25,655 bases of DNA from JACVRW01 sp052038485. GTDB lineage: Bacteria > Actinomycetota > Thermoleophilia > Solirubrobacterales > Thermoleophilaceae. Each line of letters opens with the position of its first letter. Within the stretch, counting starts at the first letter, position 1. Shown here piece after piece: positions 15,257 to 22,025 of this stretch. The stretch lies in contig JBQGCL010000008.1 in NCBI GenBank assembly GCA_052038485.1, positions 1 to 25,655 on the forward strand, written 5' to 3'. The position numbers were made by a program, and so were the translations under genes. Under the pieces are notes generated by a model. It ran no database searches, had not been told where the DNA came from, and saw only the letters and a list, made by a program, of their open reading frames with translations.

Positions 15257-16690
15257 ATGACTCGAGTGGCACTCGACGACCGCGACGGACCTCGCGACGA
15301 GTGCGGCGTCTTCGGCGTCTACGCGCCGGAATCGGACGTCGCCCGGCTCGCGTATTTCGCCCTATACGCGCTCCAGCACCGCGGGCAGGAGTCGGCGGGG
15401 ATCGCCACCGCCGAGCACGGCCACATCATGACCGTGCGCGACCTCGGCCTCGTCTCGCAGGTCTTCGACGAGGAGAAGCTGCGCGCGCTCCAGGGCGCGA
15501 TGGCGATCGGCCACGTGCGCTACTCGACCACCGGATCGTCGGCGTGGGAGAACGCGCAGCCGGTGTGGCGCTCCGACAAGCGCCAGGTCGCGCTCGCGCA
15601 CAACGGCAACCTGATCAACGCGGTCGAGCTGCACGCCGCGCTGAGCGAGCAGGGCGTGCAGTTCCGCGGCACGTCCGACTCCGAGATCATCGCCGCGCTG
15701 CTCTCGACCCACCCCGCGGACCGCATCGAGGACGCGCTCGCCGACGTGATGCCGCGGCTCGACGGAGCGTTCTCGACGGTCGTGATGACCAAGGACAGGG
15801 TCGTCGGGTTCCGCGATCCGGCCGGCCTGCGGCCGCTCGCGCTCGGCCGGGTCGGCGACCGCTACTGCCTCGCCTCGGAGAGCTGCGCGTTCGACATCAT
15901 CGGCGCCGAGCTGCTGCGCGAGGTGCAGCCGGGCGAGATGATCTCGCTCGGCGAGCGCGGGATCGAGACGCGCCAGCTGGTCGAGTCCGAACGCAAGGCC
16001 TTCTGCGTCTTCGAGCACATCTACTTCGCGCGTCCCGACTCGATCCTCGAGGGCAACCGGACGCAGGTGTCGCGGCGCAAGATGGGCGAGATCCTGTACC
16101 GCGAGGCGCCGGTCGACGCTGACGTGGTGATCGCCGTGCCCGACTCGGGCAACGCCGCGGCCGCCGGCTACTCGAAGGCGTCCGGGATCCCGCGCGACGA
16201 CGGCCTGATCAAGAACCGCTACGTGGCGCGCACGTTCATCCAGCCCGGACAGGAGCTGCGCAAGCACGGTCTGCGGATGAAGTTCAACCCGCTGCGCGAG
16301 GTGGTGGCCGGCAAGCGGCTGGTCGTGGTCGACGACTCGATCGTGCGCGGCAACACCACGCGCCAGATCGTCCAGATGCTGCGCGACGCCGGCGCCGCCG
16401 AGATCCACATGCGCATCTCGGCGCCGCCGATCCGGCACCCCTGCCACTACGGCATCGACATGTCGACCACCCAGGAGATGGTCGCCCACGGCCGGACCGA
16501 GCAGGAGATCGCGGACGAGCTCAACTGCGACTCGCTGGCCTACCTCTCGCTCGACGGCGTCTACGAAGCGATTCGCTCGACCCGCGAGACCCACTGCGAC
16601 GCCTGCTTCTCCGGCGACTACCCGCTGGCCCGAACCGACACGGCCAACGGCAAGTTCGCGCTGGAGGAGCTGGCGGTCGTGCGCAGCTAG
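15257..16690 (+). CDS. purF: Amidophosphoribosyltransferase
   Basis: PurF makes phosphoribosylamine from PRPP and glutamine, the first and committed step of purine synthesis, and is usually feedback-inhibited by purine nucleotides. The 477-residue protein has a 15-residue propeptide before the catalytic Cys16 (DECGVFGVY). It has the Ntn glutaminase motifs LQHRGQESAG, GHVRYSTTG, LAHNGNLIN and GTSDSEIIA, and the PRPP loop VVVDDSIVRGNTT (356-368). Cys250, Cys396, Cys447 and Cys450 correspond to the four [4Fe-4S] ligands of the B. subtilis-type enzyme, so the protein is probably oxygen-sensitive. ATG 15257 is chosen because it gives a short propeptide; earlier in-frame codons lie within or before the leader. 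Secure. Confidence 0.97.
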   Translation: MTRVALDDRDGPRDECGVFGVYAPESDVARLAYFALYALQHRGQESAGIATAEHGHIMTVRDLGLVSQVFDEEKLRALQGAMAIGHVRYSTTGSSAWENAQPVWRSDKRQVALAHNGNLINAVELHAALSEQGVQFRGTSDSEIIAALLSTHPADRIEDALADVMPRLDGAFSTVVMTKDRVVGFRDPAGLRPLALGRVGDRYCLASESCAFDIIGAELLREVQPGEMISLGERGIETRQLVESERKAFCVFEHIYFARPDSILEGNRTQVSRRKMGEILYREAPVDADVVIAVPDSGNAAAAGYSKASGIPRDDGLIKNRYVARTFIQPGQELRKHGLRMKFNPLREVVAGKRLVVVDDSIVRGNTTRQIVQMLRDAGAAEIHMRISAPPIRHPCHYGIDMSTTQEMVAHGRTEQEIADELNCDSLAYLSLDGVYEAIRSTRETHCDACFSGDYPLARTDTANGKFALEELAVVRS

Positions 16691-16691
16691 C

Positions 16692-16719
16692 GGAATAAAC
16701 GCGCCAGGTTTGGCGTTTA
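16692..16719 (+). promoter_or_regulatory. Candidate ECF promoter (GGAATA-N16-CGTTTA) overlapping a perfect inverted repeat
   Basis: GGAATA (16692-16697) and CGTTTA (16714-16719) are 16 nt apart and resemble ECF sigma -35/-10 elements. CGTTTA ends 6 nt before the ATG of the anti-sigma gene. TAAACGC (16696-16702) and GCGTTTA (16713-16719) are a perfect 7-bp inverted repeat with a 10-nt spacer, covering the promoter. The repeat may be an operator, or may fold as a purF terminator without a U-run. The same GGAATA...TGGCGTTT pattern precedes the RTX-like gene. Confidence 0.5.
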
Positions 16720-16725
16720 CGGGGC

Positions 16726-17436
16726 ATGGACCTCGACGCCGAGCTCGTGCTGCTGGTGGACGGCCGGCTCGACCGCGAGCGCGCCGCCGAGCTTGAGGCC
16801 GCGCCCGAGCTCGCCGAGAGAATCGCGCTGGTGCGGGCGGGACGCGATCGGCTGGTTACGGCGGCTGGGTCCGTCGATGCGCCTTTCGAGCTGCGGCGGC
16901 GGCTCGATGAGCTCGCGGCACGGCGACCGAGCGCGCGGCGGCGTTGGCGCCCGCTGGCTGCCCTCGCGGGTATGGCTGCGGCAGCCGCGGTGGCGCTCGT
17001 CCTGGTCACGGCGGGCGGGGCCCCGAGCGTGGGCGACGTGCTCGACTCGGCCGGTCGCACGCCGAGCGCCGCGATATCGCCCGCCGGCGGGCCCCTGCTT
17101 CGCGTCGCAGTGGAAGACGTGCGCTTCCCGAACTACGAGGAGAAGTTCGGCTGGCGAGCGGTCGGGCGGCGGGAGGACGAGATCGACGGCCGCGACGTGA
17201 CCACCGTCTTCTACGAGCGCGGACCGGATCGCGTGCGCTACTCGATCGTTGCCGGGGAGGCGCTCGCGGAGCCGGGCGGCCGCGACATCGTCGCCGAGGG
17301 CACGCGCCTGCGCCGCATCGGCGCCGCTGCGGTCACGTGGCGGCGGCTGGGACACACATGCGTGATGACGGGTCCCGACCTTCGCACGGTCGCCCAGCTG
17401 GCGGGCTGGAAAGCGAAGGGCAAGGTTCTGTTCTAG
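16726..17436 (+). CDS. Putative membrane anti-sigma factor
   Basis: The 236-residue protein has a charged cytosolic N-terminal region (1-75) starting MDLDAELVLLVDGRLDRERAAELE, a single transmembrane helix (about 76-96, PLAALAGMAAAAAVALVLVTAG), and an extracytoplasmic domain (97-236). The N-terminal pattern (acidic VDGRLD, then AAELEAAPELAERI) matches the helix order of cytosolic anti-sigma domains, but the His/Cys residues of zinc-finger anti-sigma factors are missing. The outer domain (FPNYEEKFGWRAVGRREDEIDGRDVTTVFYERG...HTCVMTG) looks like a sensor fold with one cysteine. Its gene is convergent with the ECF sigma gene, and both stop codons share one CTAG (17433-17436). Role is inferred from architecture and context; no family hit can be claimed. 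Confidence 0.68.
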   Translation: MDLDAELVLLVDGRLDRERAAELEAAPELAERIALVRAGRDRLVTAAGSVDAPFELRRRLDELAARRPSARRRWRPLAALAGMAAAAAVALVLVTAGGAPSVGDVLDSAGRTPSAAISPAGGPLLRVAVEDVRFPNYEEKFGWRAVGRREDEIDGRDVTTVFYERGPDRVRYSIVAGEALAEPGGRDIVAEGTRLRRIGAAAVTWRRLGHTCVMTGPDLRTVAQLAGWKAKGKVLF

Positions 17437-17915
17437 CGACCGAGGATCTCCGCGACCCGCTGGCGTCCGCGTGACAGCCGGCTCATGACGGTGCCGATCG
17501 GCACGCCCAGCGCGGAGGCCGCCTCGGCATAGGAGAGGCCGGCGACGTCGACCGCGGCCAGCGTGTCGCGCAATTCGGACGGCAGGCCGGCCACCACCTC
17601 GAAGACCTCTCGCGCCGCCACCCGGTCGAGTGGCGAGCCGCCTTCGATGCGATCCGCAGCCTCGAGATCGAGTGGCACCGTCGGGCGGCGCGCGCGAGAG
17701 CGCACCGTGTCGACCCAGGTGTTGCGCAGCACTCCCAGCAGGTACGGCAGCGCGTCCTCGGCACGCGCGATCTCGCGGGGCCGGCGCAGCACCCGCTCGT
17801 ATGTCTCCTGGACGAGGTCCTCGGCGTCCTCGCGCGCGCCGGTCAGAGCCCAGGCCGCGCGGTAGAGGCGATCGAGGTGATCGCCGAGCACCGCCGCCTG
17901 CAGCTCCGGGGTCAC
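17433..17915 (-). CDS. RNA polymerase ECF sigma factor (sigma-70 family)
   Basis: A 160-residue ECF-type sigma factor, which directs RNA polymerase to a small regulon. Residues about 10-77 form region 2 (LDRLYRAAWALTGAREDAEDLVQETYERVL, then ALPYLLGVLRNTWVDTVRSRARR), which binds core and the -10. Residues about 108-157 form region 4 (LPSELRDTLAAVDVAGLSYAEAASALGVPIGTVMSRLSRGRQRV), whose helix-turn-helix reads the -35. There is no region 1.1 or 3. GTG 17915 is chosen because it gives the family-typical N-terminus MTPELQAAV; the frame is open further upstream (to 18083), but that part has no sigma features. It is divergent from the RTX-like gene and convergent with the putative anti-sigma gene. 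Confidence 0.92.
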   Translation of the reverse strand: MTPELQAAVLGDHLDRLYRAAWALTGAREDAEDLVQETYERVLRRPREIARAEDALPYLLGVLRNTWVDTVRSRARRPTVPLDLEAADRIEGGSPLDRVAAREVFEVVAGLPSELRDTLAAVDVAGLSYAEAASALGVPIGTVMSRLSRGRQRVAEILGR

Positions 17916-17923
17916 GGCCCAAG

Positions 17924-17939
17924 CGTGACGAAGCTCACG
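17924..17939. promoter_or_regulatory. CRP/FNR-like palindrome CGTGACGAAGCTCACG
   Basis: CGTGA-N6-TCACG is a perfect 5-bp dyad with 6-nt spacing, close to the TGTGA-N6-TCACA consensus of CRP/FNR-family regulators. It lies 8 bp before the sigma gene start and touches the GGAATA element of the RTX-like promoter at its other end. It could control both divergent genes. No regulator is encoded in the window. Confidence 0.38.
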
Positions 17940-17965
17940 GAATAGGGCCTCCCGGGTGGCGTTTC
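17939..17965 (+). promoter_or_regulatory. Candidate ECF promoter (GGAATA-N15-CGTTTC) for the RTX-like gene
   Basis: GGAATA (17939-17944) and CGTTTC (17960-17965) repeat the arrangement found before the putative anti-sigma gene; both copies read TGGCGTTT at the -10. The spacer is one base shorter (15 against 16). A transcription start near 17972 would leave a leader of about 30 nt carrying an AAGGAG ribosome site. On the opposite strand the same DNA begins with GGAAAC, so a divergent promoter for the sigma gene is possible but weaker. Confidence 0.5.
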
Positions 17966-17989
17966 CAGGTCGTAGGCACAAACCGACCC

Positions 17990-17995
17990 AAGGAG
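17990..17995 (+). promoter_or_regulatory. Shine-Dalgarno site (AAGGAG) deciding the RTX-like start
   Basis: AAGGAG lies 6 nt before GTG 18002. It is the clearest ribosome binding site in the window and fixes the start of the secreted repeat protein, whose frame is open for several hundred bases further upstream. Confidence 0.7.
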
Positions 17996-18001
17996 TCAGC
18001 C

Positions 18002-19573
18002 GTGAACGCAGTCCTTCGTAAAACCCTCGTATTGGCCGGTTCGGCGGCGGCCGCGGCGGCGCTCGCCCTCCCGGCGACGGCATCCGCGACCGTGACGGTG
18101 AACGCCGCCGGCGATCCGATCACGTTCACGGGCGACGATGCCGCCGACAACCTCGTACTCACGGTGTCGGGCGGCAAGATCGCCCACAACCTGCCGGCCG
18201 CGCAGGGCTTTGCCTCGGCGACCGACCTGGATCCGAACACGCCCGACACACAGGACAGGGACGTGGCCGGTGCGAACATCGTGGTCCGGGGCGGTGGCGG
18301 CGCCGACATCCTCAACGCTGCGGGCCTCGGCAACACGTACAACTCGCTTCAGATCCAGGGCGACCCCGGTGACGACACGATCACCGGCGGCGGCAAGGGC
18401 GACGTGCTGGGCGGCGGCGACGGCGACGACCGCGTCGTGGGCAACCCCGGTGGCGACACCATGACCGGCGGCAACGGCAATGACGTGCTCGTCTGGAACA
18501 ACGGCGACGGGTCCGACACGATGGACGGCGACGCCGGCAACGACGAGATCGAGGTCAACGGCTCGGCCAACGCCGGCGACGACTTCCGGATCACGCCGGG
18601 CGCGAACGGCAGGACCAAGTTCGACCGCGTGAACCTCGTCCCGTTCACCCTCGACACGCTCGCCGAGCGCATGACGGTCAGCGGGCTCGGCGGCGATGAC
18701 GCGATCGCCGGCGCGCCGGGGCTGGCCGGCCGCATCCTGCTGACGCTCAACGGCAACACCGGGCTCGACACGATCACCGGCGGTGACGGTGCAGACCGCA
18801 TCGGCGGCGGCGAGGCCGCCGACGTGCTGGATGGCGCCGCAGGGGACGACAAGGTCACCGGCGACCGTGGCGGCGACCAGATGCGCGGCGGCGCCGGCGA
18901 CGACGTGCTCGAGTGGAACGACGGCGACGGCTCCGACGTGGCGACGGGCGGCGACGGCGCCGACCTGACCCGTGTGAACGGATCGGTCACCCAGGGCGAC
19001 GCCTTCGAGGTCGCGCCCAACGGACCGGGGATCCGCTTCCAGCGGACCAACCTCGTGCCCTTCACGATCGACCTCGACACCGAGCGGCTCGAGATGAACA
19101 CGCTCGGCGGCGACGACACGATCGCGGTCGGGAACGGCCTGGCCGGCCGGCTGCGCGTCCTGGCCGATGGCGGCTCGGGCACCGACCGGATCCTGGCTCG
19201 CAACGGCGCGATCGACCGGGTCCAGGGCGGCAGCGGCACCGACAGCGCCGTGGTCGACCGCAAGGACCAGGTCGAGGACGTCGAGTTCGTGAGCCGGTCC
19301 CGGTACGCGCACCCCAAGGTGGCCGGCAAGGTCAAGGTCGCGTATCGCAACGGCCGCTACGTCGCGACTGTGTGGGTGAGCTGCCCGAGCGGCGCCCACT
19401 CGACCTGCCACGGCGTGCTGCGGATCCGCGCAACCAAGGGCCGCCTCGTGCTCGCCAGCAAGAGACTCCACCTCGACCCGGGTGAGCGGGCGAAGGTGAA
19501 GGTGACGCTCTCGCGCAAGGCCAAGTCGGCGGCCAAGGTCGGCAAGCTGGCCGTGCGCGTTGTGATCTCCTGA
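18002..19573 (+). CDS. Secreted RTX-like Gly/Asp repeat protein, probably calcium-binding
   Basis: The 523-residue protein has a signal peptide (residues 1-29, VLRKTLVLAGSAAAAAALALPATASA). It contains many GGxGxDxhxxG-type nonapeptides (for example DPGDDTITGG, GGNGNDVLVW and GGAGDDVLEW), which in RTX proteins form calcium-loaded beta rolls outside the cell. Residues about 120-259 and 260-399 are two copies of a ~140-residue unit; each holds the nonapeptides plus a non-RTX insert ending in NLVPFT(L/I)D and GLAGR. The C-terminal 90 residues form a basic beta domain with a Cys pair (SCPSGAHSTC). There is no catalytic domain, and no type I secretion genes are nearby; export is Sec-type. It is divergent from the ECF sigma gene and shares a promoter motif with the anti-sigma gene, so it is probably a sigma-controlled envelope or matrix protein. 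Confidence 0.87.
   Translation: MNAVLRKTLVLAGSAAAAAALALPATASATVTVNAAGDPITFTGDDAADNLVLTVSGGKIAHNLPAAQGFASATDLDPNTPDTQDRDVAGANIVVRGGGGADILNAAGLGNTYNSLQIQGDPGDDTITGGGKGDVLGGGDGDDRVVGNPGGDTMTGGNGNDVLVWNNGDGSDTMDGDAGNDEIEVNGSANAGDDFRITPGANGRTKFDRVNLVPFTLDTLAERMTVSGLGGDDAIAGAPGLAGRILLTLNGNTGLDTITGGDGADRIGGGEAADVLDGAAGDDKVTGDRGGDQMRGGAGDDVLEWNDGDGSDVATGGDGADLTRVNGSVTQGDAFEVAPNGPGIRFQRTNLVPFTIDLDTERLEMNTLGGDDTIAVGNGLAGRLRVLADGGSGTDRILARNGAIDRVQGGSGTDSAVVDRKDQVEDVEFVSRSRYAHPKVAGKVKVAYRNGRYVATVWVSCPSGAHSTCHGVLRIRATKGRLVLASKRLHLDPGERAKVKVTLSRKAKSAAKVGKLAVRVVIS
18359..19198 (+). repeat. Tandem ~420-bp intragenic duplication in the RTX-like gene
   Basis: Two in-frame units of about 140 codons follow each other. 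Landmarks are NNGDGSD/NDGDGSD at residues 166 and 306, NLVPFTLD/NLVPFTID at about 211 and 350, and GLAGRILL/GLAGRLRV at about 240 and 379, all spaced 139-140 residues. The first nonapeptides are spaced 131, so one unit gained or lost a nonapeptide. DNA identity is only partial, so the duplication is old. Confidence 0.75.
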
Positions 19574-19596
19574 CGTCCAGGTCCACGCACGGTTTG

Positions 19597-19622
19597 GGGG
19601 CGCCCGCTTCGGCGGGCGCCCC
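19597..19622 (+). terminator. Perfect 11-bp GC hairpin with TTCG loop
   Basis: GGGGCGCCCGC (19597-19607) pairs fully with GCGGGCGCCCC (19612-19622) around a TTCG tetraloop. It lies 24 nt after the RTX-like stop. There is no T-run after it, as is common for GC-rich actinobacterial terminators. It insulates the sigma/RTX module from recQ-purN-purH. Confidence 0.85.
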
Positions 19623-19670
19623 TATGTAACAAGTCTGCGATGGGGCCCTCGCTCCCGCCGCCTCCGGCGC

Positions 19671-19676
19671 TACTGT
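19671..19676 (+). promoter_or_regulatory. -10 box (TACTGT) for recQ-purN-purH
   Basis: TACTGT overlaps an in-frame GTG (19675) and lies 13 nt before ATG 19690. A start site about 7 nt after the box would give a mRNA with only a few leader bases before the ATG, which favours ATG as the recQ start. No -35 is clear. Confidence 0.42.
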
Positions 19677-19689
19677 GGCCGTCCTTCAG

Positions 19690-21441
19690 ATGGACCTCAC
19701 TCGCCCTCTTCACGACCTGTTCGGCTTCGATGGCTTTCGCCCCGGTCAGCGGGAGGCGGCCGAGGCCGCGCTGGCCGGCCGGGACGTGCTCGTGGTCATG
19801 CCGACGGGGTCGGGCAAGTCGCTCTGCTACCAGCTGCCGGGGCTGCTTCGGGATGACCTCACGATCGTCGTCTCCCCCTTGGTTGCCCTCATGCAGGACC
19901 AGGTCGAGGCGCTCGCCGCGCGCGGCCTCGGCGATCGCGTGGCGCTCGTCAACGCCCAGCAGGACTGGTCGGCCAACACCGGCGTGCTGGAACGCGCGGC
20001 TGCGGGCGACCTTCGTCTCCTCTACGTAGCGCCGGAGCGCTTCGCCGCCCCCGGCTTCCTCGAGCGGATGCGCGAGGTTCGCGTTGGCCTGTTCGTCGTC
20101 GACGAGGCGCACTGCGTCTCCCAGTGGGGGCACGACTTCCGGCCCGACTACTTCCGGCTCGCCGACGCCGCCCGGGCGCTCGGCGCGAAGGCGCTGATCG
20201 CCTCCACCGCCACCGCCACCCCGCGTGTCGCGCGCGACGTCGAGCAGCGGCTCGGCCTGCGCGACCCGCTCCGAGTCGCCACCGGCTTCGACAGGCCCAA
20301 CATCGCGTTCGCCGTCGCGCGCCCCGGCGGCCACGAGAAGCGGCCGCTGATTGCCGAGGCCCTGCGCGAGCCCGGCGCACTGCCCGCGATCGTCTACGCG
20401 GGCACGCGCGCGGGCGCCGAGGAGCTCGCCGGCGAGCTGACCGAGGCGCTCGGCGAGGAGGCGGTCGCCTACCACGCCGGGCTCGACCGCGAGCGCAGGG
20501 CGACCGTTCAGCGCCGCTTCCTCGCGGACGACGTGCGGGTGATCTGTGCCACCAACGCCTTCGGGATGGGCGTCGACAAGCCCAACGTGCGCACGGTCGT
20601 GCACGCCAGCGTGCCGGCCTCGCTCGAGGCCTACTACCAAGAGGCCGGCCGCGCCGGTCGCGACGGCGCCCCGGCCCGGGCGCTGCTGCTCGCCGAGAAC
20701 CGGGACAAGGCCCTGCACGTCCACTTCATCAAGCGCGAGCAGATCGACGCGGACCTGCCCGGCTGGCTGGCCGACCGGATCGCCGCGGCGGCCGACGGCG
20801 ACGGTCGCTACCTGCTCGACGCCGCCGAGCTCGTGCGCGGGCTGGGCGGCGACGGCGACCGGCTGCGCGCCCTGCTCGGCCACCTGACCCGGGCCGGGGT
20901 GATCTCACCGTCCCCGTCGGCTCCCGACCGCGTGGCGGGCCGCCTGCTCGGTCCTTTCGATCGCCGCGCGGCCGCGCTGTGCCGCTCCTCGCTCGAGGAG
21001 GGGGCAAAGGCGCGCTGGCGCCAGTACCGCGAGATCTGGGCTTACGTCGAGCAGGACAGCTGCCGCCGCCTGGCGATCCTGCGCCACTTCGGCGACAACT
21101 CGGCGCCGGCCGCGTCGGGCGCCTGCTGCGACGTCTGCGACGCCGGCCTCGTCCCGGCCCCGCCGCCGCCCGACCCCGTCGCGATCGAGAACCTCGACGA
21201 GGCGATCATCTCGGTCGCCCGCTCGGCGCAGCCGTCGGTCGGGCGCACTACCTGCGCGGAGATCATCCACGGCGGGCGCAGCAAGAAGCTGCTGCGCAAC
21301 TCATACGACGGGCTGCCCGCGTACGGGACCTCCTCGCACATGCGGCGCGCCGACATCCTCGCGCGCGTGGATGAGCTGATCCAGGCCGGACGGCTCGAGA
21401 CCACCGGCGGCCCGTATCCAGTGCTGCGCGCTCGCGCGTGA
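19690..21441 (+). CDS. recQ: ATP-dependent DNA helicase RecQ
   Basis: RecQ is a 3'-5' superfamily 2 helicase that unwinds forks, D-loops and recombination intermediates. The 583-residue protein has motif 0/I (FRPGQREAAEAAL and the Walker A MPTGSGKS, residues 37-44), DEAH (138-141) in VVDEAHCVSQWGHDFRPDY, SAT-like ASTATAT, motif IV-VI (YAGTRAG, YHAGLDRERR, ATNAFGMGVDKPNVR, YYQEAGRAGRDG), then the zinc-binding site (Cys458, Cys479, Cys480 and Cys483 in CCDVCD). The C-terminus is a winged-helix RQC-like region, and no HRDC domain follows. ATG 19690 is preferred over GTG 19675, which lies inside the -10 box. The stop overlaps purN by GTGA, an unusual pairing of a repair helicase with purine synthesis. 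Confidence 0.95.
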   Translation: MDLTRPLHDLFGFDGFRPGQREAAEAALAGRDVLVVMPTGSGKSLCYQLPGLLRDDLTIVVSPLVALMQDQVEALAARGLGDRVALVNAQQDWSANTGVLERAAAGDLRLLYVAPERFAAPGFLERMREVRVGLFVVDEAHCVSQWGHDFRPDYFRLADAARALGAKALIASTATATPRVARDVEQRLGLRDPLRVATGFDRPNIAFAVARPGGHEKRPLIAEALREPGALPAIVYAGTRAGAEELAGELTEALGEEAVAYHAGLDRERRATVQRRFLADDVRVICATNAFGMGVDKPNVRTVVHASVPASLEAYYQEAGRAGRDGAPARALLLAENRDKALHVHFIKREQIDADLPGWLADRIAAAADGDGRYLLDAAELVRGLGGDGDRLRALLGHLTRAGVISPSPSAPDRVAGRLLGPFDRRAAALCRSSLEEGAKARWRQYREIWAYVEQDSCRRLAILRHFGDNSAPAASGACCDVCDAGLVPAPPPPDPVAIENLDEAIISVARSAQPSVGRTTCAEIIHGGRSKKLLRNSYDGLPAYGTSSHMRRADILARVDELIQAGRLETTGGPYPVLRARA

Positions 21442-22025
21442 CGTCGTTCCGCGTAGCCGTCCTCATCTCGGGCACCGGCACCAACCTCCAGGCGCTGCTG
21501 GACCAGCTGCATTCGCCGTGCGGCCCGATCGAGATCGTCGGCGTGGCGTCCTCGCGACCCGAGGCGCAGGGGCTGCGCCGCGCCGAGGCCGCCGGGGTCG
21601 AGTCGGCGATCTTCCCGCTGGCCGACCACGAGAGCCGCGAGGCGCGCGACGCGGCGCTGGGAGACTGGCTCGACTCGCTCGGCGCCGAGCTGGTCGTGCT
21701 GGCTGGGTTCATGGAGCTGCTCACTCCGGAGTTCGTCGGCCGCTTCGAGGGCAGGATGATCAACGTGCATCCGTCGCTGCTGCCGGCGTTCCCGGGCCTG
21801 CGCGCGATCGAGCGCGCGGTCGAGGCCGGGGTCCCCGAGACCGGCGTGACCGTCCACTTCGTCGACGAGGGGATGGACACTGGGCCGATCGTCCTTCAAG
21901 AGGCCCTCGAGCTTTCGTATCCTGCCGACATCGCCGAGATCGAGGAGCGAGTGCACGGCGTGGAGCACAGGCTGCTGCCGCGTGCCGTGCGTCTGATAGC
22001 GGCGGGGCGGGTGGGCGACGAATGA
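21438..22025 (+). CDS. purN: Phosphoribosylglycinamide formyltransferase
   Basis: PurN transfers a formyl group from 10-formyl-THF to GAR, step 3 of IMP synthesis. The 195-residue protein begins MTSFRVAVLISGTGTNLQALL, the substrate phosphate loop of the family. It has LVVLAGFMELLTPEFV, the catalytic Asn-His in MINVHPSLLPAFPG, and the third catalytic residue Asp in VHFVDEGMDTGPIV. The GTG start lies in the GTGA overlap with recQ, and its TGA overlaps the purH ATG (ATGA). No promoter is visible for purN itself, so it depends on the recQ transcript unless a site hides in the recQ coding region. Confidence 0.96.
   Translation: MTSFRVAVLISGTGTNLQALLDQLHSPCGPIEIVGVASSRPEAQGLRRAEAAGVESAIFPLADHESREARDAALGDWLDSLGAELVVLAGFMELLTPEFVGRFEGRMINVHPSLLPAFPGLRAIERAVEAGVPETGVTVHFVDEGMDTGPIVLQEALELSYPADIAEIEERVHGVEHRLLPRAVRLIAAGRVGDE

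Noticed and set aside
17916..18083. N-terminal extension of the ECF sigma factor
   Set aside because: The frame stays open, but the added residues are Pro/Arg-rich without sigma features, and they would run through the divergent RTX-like promoter and start.
20900..21441. HRDC domain at the RecQ C-terminus
   Set aside because: After the zinc site only a winged-helix RQC-like segment and a short tail remain before the stop; there is no room for an HRDC domain.
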